Assembly (NCBI GenBank): GCA_949130495.1
Contig: OX422223.1
Location: forward strand, 72,600,751 to 72,664,750
Source: Sambucus nigra
Lineage: Eukaryota > Streptophyta > Magnoliopsida > Dipsacales > Adoxaceae
DNA length: 64,000 nucleotides
Reading direction: 5' to 3'
Position 1 is the stretch's first letter; each line of letters begins with the position of its first letter. The notes beneath the pieces are model-generated. The model saw only the letters and a list, made by a program, of their open reading frames with translations. It was not told where the DNA came from and did not search any database. A program made the translations under genes and the position numbers. Shown in pieces: positions 35,501 through 46,439 of this stretch.

Positions 35501-35668
35501 GACTGAAGTGCCCCCAATTTTGAATTGAAGTCTAAATTTTGTAAGTAAAAAAGGAGGGGGAAACCAAGGACTTGAGGGGCAAAGTGGGTATTGCATTAAA
35601 AAACTCATATGATGACATCATAGTTGAAGCTTATGACATACATAAGTTTCCTCCTTTATTATATATAT
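32576..35668. other. Helitron 2, 5' portion; no recognised gene
   Basis: AT-rich with small direct duplications (for example ACATTTCTAATAAATTTCTT at about 33899 and 33977). Near 35380-35470 a GC-richer G/A-rich tract is followed by the Helitron 5'-end sequence. Similar G/A-rich tracts precede the 5' ends of Helitron 1 (27160-27370) and Helitron 3 (62340-62500), so it is probably a family feature. Confidence 0.4.
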
Positions 35669-35679
35669 ATATTCCTGTT

Positions 35680-36438
35680 TTTAAATGAAATTAATTAAAT
35701 TGTCTAAGGTTGTAAACATAAATCACGGACCCTTACTATGTTATGCATAAAAGATGTTTATCCCATTTTATGAGATATAAGACCGGGATACCTTGGGATT
35801 TGGTAATTAAATATAGTCGTCTTCATTGTAGCATTTAATTATCGTTAAATCCATTGTTATCTATTTGATACGTTTGTCACACATATTATGTGGGATTATG
35901 TCGAGATGCGAGTAATATCACACTTAGATGAGGGGTGAGATGTTAATCGCATGTGAGTGACGATGGAGAATATTTATTTTGCATCAACTATATTTATTGC
36001 ATCATAAATGGATTAACTTAATTCTTGCACATCTACAGCTCTGACCCAAATTTAAATGTTTTCTCCCGTATGTGCTCCTAGATAGGGATAGCGGGATTGT
36101 TGTCGTATTAGTCTTGCGATCTCTTTCGCTTACCAGCTTTTCAGATTTATTGACTCTAGCATAGGTGTTTTTTCCGCTATAGTTATCTATTTCACTTGAG
36201 ATAATTGTAAGGATATAAGCCCTATATTTATTTACTTTCTTGTCAGATTTATTAATTACTTGGTGTTGGTTTGGATTTATTTATTGTTATGAAAATATTA
36301 ATTGAACCTCAATTATGGGCATTTAATATATTATTTATATTACATTTGTGCCGAGAATGATATTAATTGGCAGACAAGTCCCATCTTCGACGTATCGTGC
36401 TTGGCCAGCATTTACGTGAGAAAATGGAGGTTGTTACA
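35680..36438 (+). mobile_element. right part of a chromovirus-like LTR, probably LTR B
   Basis: The segment ends GGAGGTTGTTACA, a typical TG...CA LTR end, and has no LTR start within it. Placed after 11776-13758 it gives about 2.7 kb, near the length of LTR A. No other LTR fragment in the window lacks its right end, so this is most simply LTR B resumed after nested insertion of the Tat element, MITE and Helitrons. Sequence proof is lacking because no intact copy is present for comparison. Confidence 0.45.
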
Positions 36439-36885
36439 AAAATAAAAAGGTTTTAGACCAAATGTGTATTAAAAAATGTCTGAGGGACTTTTTGGTAACT
36501 AATCCTAATATTTTTTTACTTTACATTTTAATTTCTTATACTTTTCTAAGACTTCTCGATTTTTACTCTTTTTCCATTCTTTTAAAAAAGAGTAAAAATC
36601 CAGAAGACTCAGAAAGGTAAAAATCCATTTGATGTCTACTTTTAGTATTGTGTATATATGTTAGTTGATGCCATTATATTTTTAGCCTAATTAGATTCTA
36701 AGGTTATCTCAATTTATATTTTTCTTTTTCTATCTAATAATTTTGAGATTCTAAGGTTGATGCCTATTTTTTATCTTGAGATTCTATATTATAACGTATG
36801 TATAAGTTCTGTCAATACCATTTCGTTTCAATTTTGTAATACTATGTTTTTTTCAAATATTTTAAAAGTTATTAAATGGGTGCCC
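36439..36885. other. AT-rich, nothing recognised
   Basis: No open frame or repeat structure of note. Confidence 0.5.
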
Positions 36886-37172
36886 CACCCCCACCCCCTG
36901 CCCCCCTCCCCCCGCCACACACATACGCACACACCTACACAGACACCCCACCCCCTGCCCCCCTCCACCACCCTCTCCCCTACCACACACCACCACACAC
37001 ATATATACACACACATACACACACATATACACATACATATACACACGCACACACCCCGCCCTGCCCCCACCCCGCCCCACCCCCTACCCCCACCCTGCCC
37101 CACCCCCCACACATGCACACACATACACACATATATATATACACATACACACATAAATATACACACAAACAT
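36886..37172. repeat. C-rich and CA-rich low-complexity block
   Basis: Runs of 3 to 6 C separated by A or T (CCCCACCCCCACCCCCTGCC type) alternate with ACAC/ATAC tracts. There are three C-rich blocks at about 36886-36915, 36945-36985 and 37055-37110. The minus strand is rich in G-runs able to form G-quadruplexes. Long reading frames across it on both strands are artefacts of the repeats. Confidence 0.85.
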
Positions 37173-37178
37173 ATATAT

Positions 37179-37185
<7 letters not shown>

Positions 37186-37219
<34 letters not shown>
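37186..37219. repeat. (GA)n microsatellite
   Basis: About 16 GA units next to the C/CA-rich block. Confidence 0.9.
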
Positions 37220-37225
<6 letters not shown>

Positions 37226-37269
37226 AACGACGGTAAGGAAAAAAGAAGGGGGTAGGGTTTTAGCTGTAA

Positions 37270-37469
37270 ATATTGTCACGGTCGTGTCAAGGTCATTGAC
37301 CGTGACAAGTATTTAAATAATTGTCACGGTCATTGACCGTGACAATTAGTTATCACGGTCGTGTCAAGGTCAGTGACCGTGACATAAAACGCATGTTTTT
37401 TGTCACGGTCAATGACCTTGACAAGGCTGGCCGGCTGAAAGGTGACAATTTGCCCATTTTGATGTAGTG
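37270..37469. mobile_element. isolated CACTA terminus, family C2
   Basis: The segment ends CATTTTGATGTAGTG, the inverted complement of CACTACATCAAAATG. This matches the termini of the small CACTA element at 59606-61280 (CACTATACCAAAATGG). Five copies of the palindrome TCACGGTCAATGACCGTGA or half-sites with GTGTCAAGG lie at 37277-37425. The opposite end is not visible. The microsatellite block to the left may mark the break. Confidence 0.65.
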
Positions 37470-37721
37470 GTATATCATCCATGAATAACTCCACTTTACT
37501 TCTCCACACACCAGAGTCGCGTTTGGTTGTCCCATAATTGTAAATTAATGCATTTATAAATTTGGCTTGTTTACAAATTGAACCATTAATTGTGTTTGGT
37601 TTTATTAATTAAATGATTCATTAAATTACCCATTTTACCTTGATATGTAAATTTTGAGACTCGAATATTTCACTAAAAATGTGAAATGTATTCATTCGAA
37701 ATATGTGCATTTCACATATGT

Positions 37722-37762
<41 letters not shown>

Positions 37763-38135
37763 CGTTTTTAAATTTTTTCCGATTAAACTCTCTTAATTTC
37801 CATTCGTTTTTAGCTCTTTTTTTTGTTTAAATCTTAACATTAATTTCAGATGACTAAATATTGCTTAAAATTGGATTTAAACTCATTTCAAATTCACTAA
37901 TTTGTAATTCACTAATTTACAATAAACCAATTATATAATATAACAATTTTCTTAACCAAACGGAGCCTACGAAAATTATATTTATATACATTTCAAAGGA
38001 ATACATTCACATTCTATTAATTCTTTATATCAACTTGTCTGCCCCAAATAAATAAATTGGAAGAAATGTGCTTAGACCTAACAATCAGTCAAAACAGGAA
38101 AACCACAAAACAATTCAAACAAAGTTAATTGAAGC
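37470..38135. other. possible MITE remnant and (TC)n; otherwise nothing
   Basis: CGTTTGGTT near 37516 and its inverted form AACCAAACGG near 37955 could be ends of an old MITE of about 450 bp, but similarity inside the arms is weak. A (TC)n tract lies at 37724-37752. Confidence 0.3.
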
Positions 38136-38141
38136 ACACAC

Positions 38142-38200
<59 letters not shown>
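38136..38200. repeat. (CA)n(TA)n microsatellite
   Basis: About 24 CA units, one with G, run into about 7 TA units and directly abut the foldback element starting at 38201. Confidence 0.9.
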
Positions 38201-38202
<2 letters not shown>

Positions 38203-38438
38203 GGGAGAGGTTCAAAAGTGAACCAAAAGAATGAACTTTTTAATGAACCTACTAAGACATTAAAAAATTGATCCATAATTTCTTGTTATAATTGGTCCGC
38301 GCCAGCGGCAATGGATAATTTTTCAATCCCCCCGCTGGTGCGAACCAATTACAGCAAGAAATTCAGGATCAATTTTTTATATTTTAGTAGGTTCATTAAC
38401 AAGTTCATTCTTTTGGTTCACTTGTGAACCTCTCCCTA
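38201..38438. mobile_element. foldback MITE, family F1 (238 bp)
   Basis: Starts TAGGGAGAGGTTCAAAAGTG and ends CACTTGTGAACCTCTCCCTA. The inverted arms extend about 100 bp each, through GAACCAAAAGAATGAAC and AATGAACCTACTAA. Flanked by TA runs on both sides, so insertion into TA is likely. No coding capacity. Confidence 0.85.
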
Positions 38439-38469
38439 TATATATATATATATATATAATGAGGATCTT

Positions 38470-38690
38470 TCTTGCGAACTTAACTGACATATTTTGAATA
38501 ATTTTTAAAAATGTTAAAAAAATTCATTCTCCAAGATGTTTAAATACGAAAAAAAATGTAAGACAACAATTTTTTTTTTATCATACGCCATTATTTAAAA
38601 ATGTTAAAAAATTAATTCTCCAAGATGTTTAATACTAAAAAAAAAATCTAAGACAACTAATTTTTTTTAACATAGGCCGTTATATATATA
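38470..38690. repeat. partial direct duplication of about 100 bp
   Basis: AAAAATGTTAAAAAAATTCA/ATTCTCCAAGATGTTTAA...CTAAGACAAC occurs at about 38507-38572 and again at 38597-38668. A TA tract follows. Confidence 0.65.
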
Positions 38691-38693
38691 ATA

Positions 38694-38995
<302 letters not shown>

Positions 38996-38996
38996 C

Positions 38997-39562
38997 TCCT
39001 GTAAGGACTCCTTATAGAGCAGCCCCGGTACATACTATTTTTTTAAAATAGTAAAAAATGAATTTTTTGATGAAACTTCATGAATATGATCTCCATGGTG
39101 GGAAGATCATCTCCAAATTTTTTTCATCAAACAATTAAATAAAAAAACCGTTGAGTTGGGGTAATATGTAAAAAAATGGTATAAATATGCATTTTCGTCT
39201 GTTGAAATGTTGGCGATCATCTCACCCACTCTTTTTATTGAACTTTTTTATGAAACTTCATGGATATGATGTCGGTAGTGAGGAGATCATATCCATGAAG
39301 TTTAATCAAAAAATTTAATCAATAAAGTGACTGGCGCCGACCCAACATTTCAACGGTTGAAAATGAATATTTATACCATCTTTTTACATATCACCTCATC
39401 TCAACGGATTTTTTAATGAATTTTTTGATGAAAAAATTTAGAGATGATAATCTTACCATGGACATCATATCCATGAAGTTTCATAAAAAAATCATTTTTT
39501 TACTATTTAAAAAAAATGGTATGTACCGGGATCTACGCCGTAAGGAGTCCTTATAACAGACT
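38997..39562. mobile_element. large foldback element, family F2 (about 566 bp)
   Basis: The left end (GTAAGGACTCCTTAT, then CCGGTACATAC) and right end (GTATGTACCGG, then GTAAGGAGTCCTTAT) are inverted. The arms pair over most of about 280 bp each, including ATGAAACTTCATG and ATGGTATAAATAT words. The centre is near 39280. Flanked by TA/GA microsatellites. No protein encoded. The superfamily is not clear. Confidence 0.8.
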
Positions 39563-40059
39563 TTATATATATATATATATATATACATGGTCGTTGTGAG
39601 AATGCAGTGAATCACGAACAAGTGGATGATTCTAAATCCCGTCTTTTGTCTCTAACCGTAGCCCAATTTCGAGTGGGACTTGAATTTGACAATACTCCCT
39701 TGGATCCAACAGAGAATACATCCTTGTAGCTGAATGAATGAACCCAAAAATGCAGCTTCCTATGATAAAATTATGAACTAAAAAATGAACGAACATATGA
39801 GGATCATTTAGCGCAGAATTAATGGGGCTAGTTTGGATCAGTGATGAAGTGGGAGAAAGATGAGGAGTGGAGGAGTTGTAATGAGGAGTGGATGTGTCAT
39901 GACTGAATACGTGTGTAGGAGTTTATATCGAGTTGGGCGGGAGTTTTGTTATAAATATAACCGTTGTATAAGGTTGTATAATGGTTTTATTAAAACATAT
40001 TTATGTCACCTAATTAAAAAATGATGTAAAATCAAATTGGTCTAATGATTTACAATAGT
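39563..40059. other. no recognised feature
   Basis: A short TA tract at 39564-39586, then non-repetitive DNA with no convincing frame. Confidence 0.4.
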
Positions 40060-40122
40060 TGGCATGTGAATGATGTAAATTAATTTTTAAAAACCGTCTT
40101 AAATAAGCTTTTTTTTGTAGTG
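40060..40122. mobile_element. possible CACTA-type terminus
   Basis: AAACCGTCTTAAATAAGC followed by a T-run and TTGTAGTG is the inverted form of CACTACAAAAAAA... seen at CACTA ends. No partner end or subterminal repeats were found, so it may be chance. Confidence 0.3.
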
Positions 40123-42160
40123 TCTATCAGTTAGTCGTCCTTCAGTTTGAAATGTTTACTCATGCAGGGGATTGCTAAAATTTTTAATATATTTTAATAT
40201 TTTTAGTTGAGTAATATAATATTTAAATTTTTTTGCGATAGACACAATGGTTCATGAAAAGTTGTGCCCACTGATGAAAAGTTTCTTATTTCTATTATTT
40301 AATTATCAAATAGTATAGAATTATTAATATAATCATAATTACAGAATATAAAACGAATTTATAGAAATAAGAATAACTTACTTGAAATTGCATAATCAAA
40401 TAATATATATAGAAAGAATGCCGAGACCTGTGTAGTACCACAGTTTCCTTAAGACAAATTTAATTCCCCTCCAAAGTGCATAGGGTCTGAATTAATGTCG
40501 CCCAAGATAGAACGGAATTTTTGAATCAATACAGCTAGCACAACAATATAATGATTTTGGTGAACTCAATTTCCATGTCTTTTACTCAACCACGAACAAG
40601 ACTTATGAAATGCAGGGACTGTTTGGGAAAGGAAATGAACAGTGCAATTGTCGATTAATTAATTACATAATTAATTAATTCGGCCCAAAATGAAAGGAAT
40701 TTATTTTTTTCAGCCCAAGCTCATGCCGAGCTGCGCATGTGAGCTTTTGACCCAAGCCCAACACATGCATAGTGTAGGTCATTTCCCCTTCAAAGGGTTG
40801 GGATACCCCAAAGGCATCCAAGCGTTAGTCCATACTTGGGCTGTTATTAACTCTTCAATTTTCCACTACTCTTCCAATGTGGGACAAGAATTAAAATACA
40901 CCCAATTCATTAACTTTCATTGCTTTATGAGTCACTTTTGACACAAATATATCATTTATAACTTAATGGAATTGGACATGTGAATATACCCCGTTAATCT
41001 CCTTGCGATGGAGAACACGTTCGTATATGGTGCCACAATTATCGTAGTGTGACTCCCACCTAAATTTGAGCTCAAAATTGCTCAAAAACTCTGTCCAAAA
41101 ATCTGGACAGCTTTTAATTCCAACTATTAAATCCAATTTTCCAACAGGGTTGTGACTATTCAACAAAGTCATAATTTTTAATGAAATGATATGTCTATTC
41201 AGAAATAGTGTCTACCTTCCGATAAATAGAACATATCTTCCTTCATTCTCAACAATCTAAATTTTGAATGTTAAATCTTTGTCATTTTTCCGTCTCATCT
41301 TGAGTTAATCTATTAGATAGTACAACATAAAGTTTGAATTCAGTAGAGCTTCATAGATTGAAGTATCATTTTTATAAAGACGAAAATATCATTATGTCTT
41401 TGCAGACAGACGTTCATCAAACTTTTTTTTTCGAACTTTTATTTCCCAAGGTTTAGACCCCGAAGGGGATTGGAAGGGGAAAGAGACTTCAACGGGTTTG
41501 AATCTATCTTACACAATGCTCAACATCAATATCATCCATGTAGTCTATAAGCTTCGGTGTGTTAATTTAATTATTATTTGATTTTTTATTCATATAAATA
41601 TATCTCATATTTGATTTCCCCAAAATACACAAGCACATATAAGTATATCTTATCTAACAGCAAATGCTTATTTGTGGGAATTTATTGCCCGTAATTTGTC
41701 TCATCCCTCGCACGGACACCGATGGGTCGTCGCTGAATGCAACGGTGGAAGTAGGTTTTTTGGTGTCTGACAAGTTGAAGTTATTTTGAGGCATGTGGGT
41801 TACTATTGCATGGAAATAAAGATGCTGATGTGTGTGGGGATGGAACTGTGCTAGTACTATTGCAGATTAATTGCCATGATCATAAAACTACATCTACCAA
41901 ATATCGTAATTTCAAGTGATGCTATATCTAAAACGGCAAATGTGCAGTAGATTTTTTTTTTTTTTTGGATTTTCTCATTTTATCACCTAACAAAATTTTG
42001 ACGCATCCAATTTATTACTTTTGATTAATATATGTTCTTACATTTCTATCTCTATACTAGCACGTAACATCTGAAATATAAATGATATTTCTCATGATAT
42101 ATCACTATATATTTTCCATAAGTAGCACACATAATAATACCTACTATTACAAAAAAGAGC
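40123..42160. other. unassigned; possible old LTR-type sequence at 40420-41200
   Basis: There is no coding domain. Phrases such as CCAATGTGGGACAAGAATTA (near 40877) and the TTAATTAATTA tract at 40656-40680 are of a kind met in plant LTRs, but no borders, primer site or partner were found. A T-run lies at 41949-41966. Confidence 0.25.
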
Positions 42161-42239
42161 AATTTACAATTAGGTCTCTTGATAATAATTTTTAAACATT
42201 TAAGGATAATTTAGAATTATGTTTACTTGTTACGCCACT

Positions 42240-43065
42240 AGCGTGGATTTGTACAAGAAGAGAATTACTTTTATAATAATCATTTTTATAATAGTTTTAC
42301 AGTTGTAACTATTTAATAAAAATGGTTGATGACTATTTTTATTGAGTTCAATTCAATATAAAAATGGTTTATTGCAGGAACATAAATGAGAGGAAAAAAA
42401 GATGCTTTATATTCAAACTCTTAAGTGTTAGATCGATCTTCATATGTCGTTGTTTGCTACTATCATATATTTCTAAATGAATGTTTCTATCTATGTCAAA
42501 CCATGACAATGTTTACTTCTATTTTCACTCAATATTTGGTTATCATGAATATGAATTTTTATTTTATCGCCCATTTTTTTTTGCTCTCTTCATATTTTCA
42601 TTTGCTTCTTTTATTTTTCTTACCCTAATGTACGACCCCCTCATCGCACGAGTTTTCAATTAGTATGCCTTATTTTTACTGACCAACACGTGGTTAACAA
42701 GTAACATAATCTATTTATCGAGTTCAATTTGAGGATCTTATCAATGATATTTGAAAAATAGTCATCAACCATTATAGTGATGCGCGGGTGTGATGACTAG
42801 TTTTATAATGGTTCTTGACTATTTAATAAAAATGGTTGATGACAAGTAACATAATCTATTTATTAAGTTCAATTGAATATAAAAATGACTATTATAAAAA
42901 TGGTTGATGACTATTTTTATAATATCATAAATTTTTATATAAAAGTCTATTTACTTGTCAACTATTTATTGACAAGTAACATAATATATTTATCAAGTAA
43001 CATAATCACACTAATTGCGATGCGCGGGTGTTTATCAATGACATTCTTAAACCAACTATTATAAA
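42240..43065. repeat. dispersed short direct repeats
   Basis: AATAAAAATGGTTGATGACTAT or close variants occur at about 42320, 42830 and 42895. AGTAACATAATCTATTTAT with TTCAATT occurs at about 42702, 42845 and 42973. GATGCGCGGGTGT occurs at 42780 and 43020. The order suggests a rearranged transposon tail, unidentified. Confidence 0.55.
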
Positions 43066-43359
43066 AATGACTTTCCTCAACCATTTTTTTATGAGAGAAA
43101 TTTATTAACATTTGAAATACAAATGATTTGTATTAGTTTTTATTCTTTCACACTAATGGTGATGTCTAAAAACAAATTTTAATGGGTCTTTTTTCTTGGA
43201 TTAGGATAAGAGATTTTTTTACTATAGTCTCATGTGAATGCCAATAGTAGCTTTAAATTTTAAATTGCAATATCTTTTTATTAGCTATTTTTTGCATGTT
43301 TTTAAAACTGTATTTTCTTTCAAAACCAGAAGTATTAAATAACTTACCCATCTCTCTCG

Positions 43360-43394
43360 CTCTCTATCTTTCTCTCTCTCTCGCTCTCTATCTT

Positions 43395-43439
<45 letters not shown>

Positions 43440-43442
43440 TAC
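43360..43442. repeat. (TC)n(AC)n microsatellite
   Basis: Imperfect CTCTCTAT/CTTTCTC units run into pure TC and then about 10 AC units. Confidence 0.9.
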
Positions 43443-43912
43443 ACTATATATAATTATATATTTGCACTTTAATTCTATCACCAAGAATTTCCACCATTTA
43501 CATTGGTCTCTACGAGTGACTTCTTAAAACATCATGAAATTAAGACACCTAGAGGTCCATTTTTCTCACTCAAAATTAAAACAAAATGGTTCATAAACAC
43601 ATAAAGAACAATATCTCACGATTATCAATATCATACAAAAATTACAATTCCTTTTAGTCAAACATTAAGATATAAATACATTTTAGTGAAGATGTAAACA
43701 TTTTCTCACTAAAAAAAGATGATGTGTGAGATTTATATTTTCACTAAAATGTATTTAAATACACTCAAAGAATCCAAAGAAAATAAACTTATGGCAAAAA
43801 GTCAAATTACACTCAAAACTTAGGGTGAAAACTCAAAATATCTTTAAATAAAAAAATGAGAGATATTCGAGAACCGTTGGATCCGTGTTTGTTGAGGTTG
43901 TACACTTTTAAG
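43443..43912. other. no recognised feature
   Basis: AT-rich sequence without notable frames. ACATTTTAGTGAAGATGTAAAC (43679-43700) is partly inverted at about 43738-43752, a possible small hairpin. Confidence 0.35.
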
Positions 43913-43914
43913 CA

Positions 43915-44093
43915 TGAATAATGATATGTACACCTACTCTTAGTACCAACTAAGTACCGAATGTGCTTTAAATGATTGTACAAAAGCGTAGGTTCCATGT
44001 ATTAAAGTGTAGGTCCCATGATGGTACAATGCATTTAAAGCAATCGGTACTGGGTTGGTACTGGGAGTTTGTGTTTGTAGCATTGTCCTTTAA
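43915..44093. mobile_element. foldback MITE candidate (about 180 bp)
   Basis: The left arm holds AGTACCAACTAAGTACCG and TGCTTTAAATGATTGTAC. The right arm is its inverted form with GTACAATGCATTTAAAGCA and CGGTACTGGGTTGGTACTGG. The arms extend about 65 bp with several mismatches. No coding. The target duplication is not clear. Confidence 0.65.
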
Positions 44094-44129
44094 GCATTGG
44101 TAGTAAGGAAAACTAAACCCACCGGGATA

Positions 44130-44560
44130 TTGCTTACATCACCATCTCCATCAGCAACCACCCCAACTGACGTTGAAAATGAACTCCCCAGCCATCTCCT
44201 ACCGCCAGTTCCTCAACGGCCTCCTCCGCCCCAAAGCCATTCCACCACCTTTTAGCGTACGGATGTCCTTCCACGAAGACGGCCCATTCGTGACAATAGT
44301 GGGTGTCTTCGGCGCTGTGGGCCAAGAATTTCTTTTAGTCCTCTCGGATCGAAACTTCCCATGCCGGATGAAGAATACATGTGCCAAGAATTTTCGCAGT
44401 GGAAGAGCTCACAACTGATAACTTTAATATAATCGTAAGAGCGTTTCCCATACCGCGATGACGACAAACGATTTACATTTGAAGACGAAGAATACGTGGT
44501 CGAAGAGCTCACAACTAATAGCTTTAATGGAGTGGACAGTTTTGGCCTATTAGTAAACCG
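44130..44560 (+). other. GC-rich gene-like fragment, unrecognised
   Basis: The only clearly GC-rich stretch in this part of the window. The plus frame at 44173-44418 reads MKMNSPAISYRQFLNGLLRP ... CAKNFRSGRAHN and two minus frames overlap it. A second frame has the repeat-like pair EEYMCQEFSQWKSSQLI and EEYVVEELTTNSF. Their DNA shares GAAGAGCTCACAACT at 44402-44416 and 44497-44511. It could be the remains of a host gene exon or a captured fragment. No domain could be named. Confidence 0.3.
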
Positions 44561-45264
44561 CTTTTTGACCCATCATTTGAGGTCTGTTCATTTTCTTAAG
44601 GAAGAAATATAGCACATTAGACATTTGTTAAGAATCTATAAGGGTCGGAAACGGGAGGATTATCAGAGGAGTAATAATATAGGGCATCGTTTGGGTTTCT
44701 TCGTGAGCTATTGTAATTGTGAATGGTGCATTCATAATATTAAACTTTTGATACTATTGTATTAGAGTTATAATATAATTTTTTTTACCTTTATTTGTAT
44801 ATCTCTTCAATTTATTTTGATTCCTTTTATATCGACGCATGATTTTTATGTGTCATTCGTGACACACTCACGTGACATATCACGATTACTTAGTATCATT
44901 GCCACAGACTCACATCCATAAAACAATAACCAATCGCAACATGACACGTCACTGTGTCGCGGTGAGTCGACCTAGACTTATTCATTTATTTTACTCACTT
45001 TTCTCTCTCTCTCTTCGTTTATATATATATTTTTCTCCCTTTCTATATTTATCTCTTTTACGTCAAAAGATTATTTATTATCCATTGCTTTTAATTTATG
45101 CTGATTTTATTAAAATTCAAATTTTATTCACGATTCTTTTCATTCTCTTCAACTAAACCGTGTGCGCATCACACGGTACCGAATACTTGTGTAAGACGAT
45201 CACTCTCTGCCATGAAAAAATTTAATTTGTGATGCTATCAAAAATGCTCTTAAACAAAAAAAAG
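44561..45264. other. no gene; one Helitron-like hairpin near 45158
   Basis: ACCGTGTGCGCATCACACGGT at 45157-45177 is a hairpin of the kind found at plant Helitron 3' ends, but the following bases (ACCGAATACTTG) lack a proper CTRR end. A TC-rich and T-rich stretch lies at about 44985-45070. Confidence 0.35.
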
Positions 45265-45422
45265 GTTTTTTATCCTTATGTCCCTAAACTTTGTAAGGAG
45301 TCGTATTAAATTGTTAGCTAATTCAACTATGAAACTATAAACTATCTGATTGCAACCAATTTAGTTATTCCATTAGAAACCCCTTAAGGTTAACTACAAA
45401 AATAGTTTAGGGGCCACAAACT

Positions 45423-45425
<3 letters not shown>
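45265..45425. mobile_element. MITE-like inverted repeat
   Basis: GTCCCTAAACTTTGTA near 45281 and TACAAAAATAGTTTAGGGGCC near 45398 are inverted, about 100 bases apart. Inner similarity is low. Weak candidate. Confidence 0.35.

Positions 45426-45481
<56 letters not shown>
45425..45481. repeat. (TA)n microsatellite
   Basis: About 27 TA units directly before MITE copy 3. Confidence 0.95.
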
Positions 45482-45484
<3 letters not shown>

Positions 45485-45640
45485 TACTACTCTTGTGCGG
45501 ACCGGACATGTATCACCTAGCGGTGAGCCTAGAAGAGACAGAGAGTGTCCCAATAATTTAAATGGTAATTTCTAGGCTCACCGTCAGGTGACACATGTCT
45601 AGTTCACATTTTTAAAATCCGAACTGGTCCACACAAGAGT

Positions 45641-45647
<7 letters not shown>
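45482..45647. mobile_element. foldback MITE, family M, copy 3
   Basis: Begins CAGTACTACTCTTGTGCGG and ends CCACACAAGAGTAGTACTA. Compared with copies 1 and 2 the left arm lacks about 24 bases (the GACTAGTCCGCATTTTAAG part). The GAGACAGAGAGTGT centre has the same orientation as in copy 1. Flanked by (TA)n on both sides. Confidence 0.85.
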
Positions 45648-45687
<40 letters not shown>

Positions 45688-46439
45688 ACGATATGCTCGT
45701 GCCTAAAAGAATGACGAACACTTCCAAAAAATTTATTATAAAACACAAAAATGTGTAAAAGATTTGAAATTTTGGGCAAAATTTCCTTTATTTATTAGAC
45801 TATCCACCTGTTTAAGAAACCAAAACTACTCAGCCATACAAATAGTCCATCCCGGACATTATATATATGTATATATTTAGTAATTACTCAGCAAGACTAC
45901 ATTGTCACCGTATCTGCAAGAGCCTTACTCACGTAATAGAATATTATATAATACCAAATCTTATAATATTCAGAACTCTATAGTTCAGAATGGATTAGAA
46001 CGAACACTTTCCCAACATTTAGAACTCTACAGTCCATACGTGCATTAGAATATTCTATAATACCAAATCTTACAACCATAACAAAATCGAACCAAGAAAC
46101 TGTAATCTCTTCACACAATGCTGATCAATATGGTACGAATCATTTCCCAACTTCACATGCCGCTATTGATTCCCTTTATTTGCCAACTGATCTGCAACAA
46201 ACAAAAAACAAACAAATAACTAAATGTCAGAAAATAAAGTGTGTGAAATATCTCATCTGGAGGTCATTGTACATAAAAGATGGATTGAATAATTTCAACA
46301 ATGTGGAAACACGATAAGCTAAACTATATTGAATGTCAATGTACCTCTTATGTAAAACTACTGCTTAGAGCGGAATGGATTGAAAACAATCGCAATATTT
46401 AAGCTCCATTGATTAACTGAACAATCAGAATATTAATTA

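Larger units (their letters stand above)
27723..35668 (-). mobile_element. non-autonomous Helitron 2 (about 7.9 kb)
   Basis: The minus-strand 3' end repeats that of Helitron 1 base for base over the hairpin (27735-27750), the 8-base spacer and CTAG (27723-27726). The 5' end is placed near 35668, where the minus strand reads a TA run, AATAAAGGAGGAAACTTATG and TATGTCATAAG. The last motif is shared with the proposed 5' end of Helitron 3. It starts within about 25 bases of the 5' end of Helitron 1, so the two are head to tail. No Rep/helicase coding was seen. Interior: subterminal repeats, exon-like segments, a 256-bp duplication and low-complexity tracts. Confidence 0.65.

Noticed and set aside
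36757..37316. Long Pro/His/Thr-rich and Val/Cys/Gly-rich frames on both strands
   Set aside because: They are translations of CA, CCCCA and GA repeats. No start context or domain supports a gene.
42425..43064. Hydrophobic frames resembling small membrane proteins
   Set aside because: They come from T-rich DNA, lack conserved motifs and overlap each other in different frames.
45157..45190. Helitron 3' end at the ACCGTGTGCGCATCACACGG hairpin
   Set aside because: The hairpin is good, but the bases after it end CTTG rather than CTRR and no partner end is known, so it is kept only as a remark.
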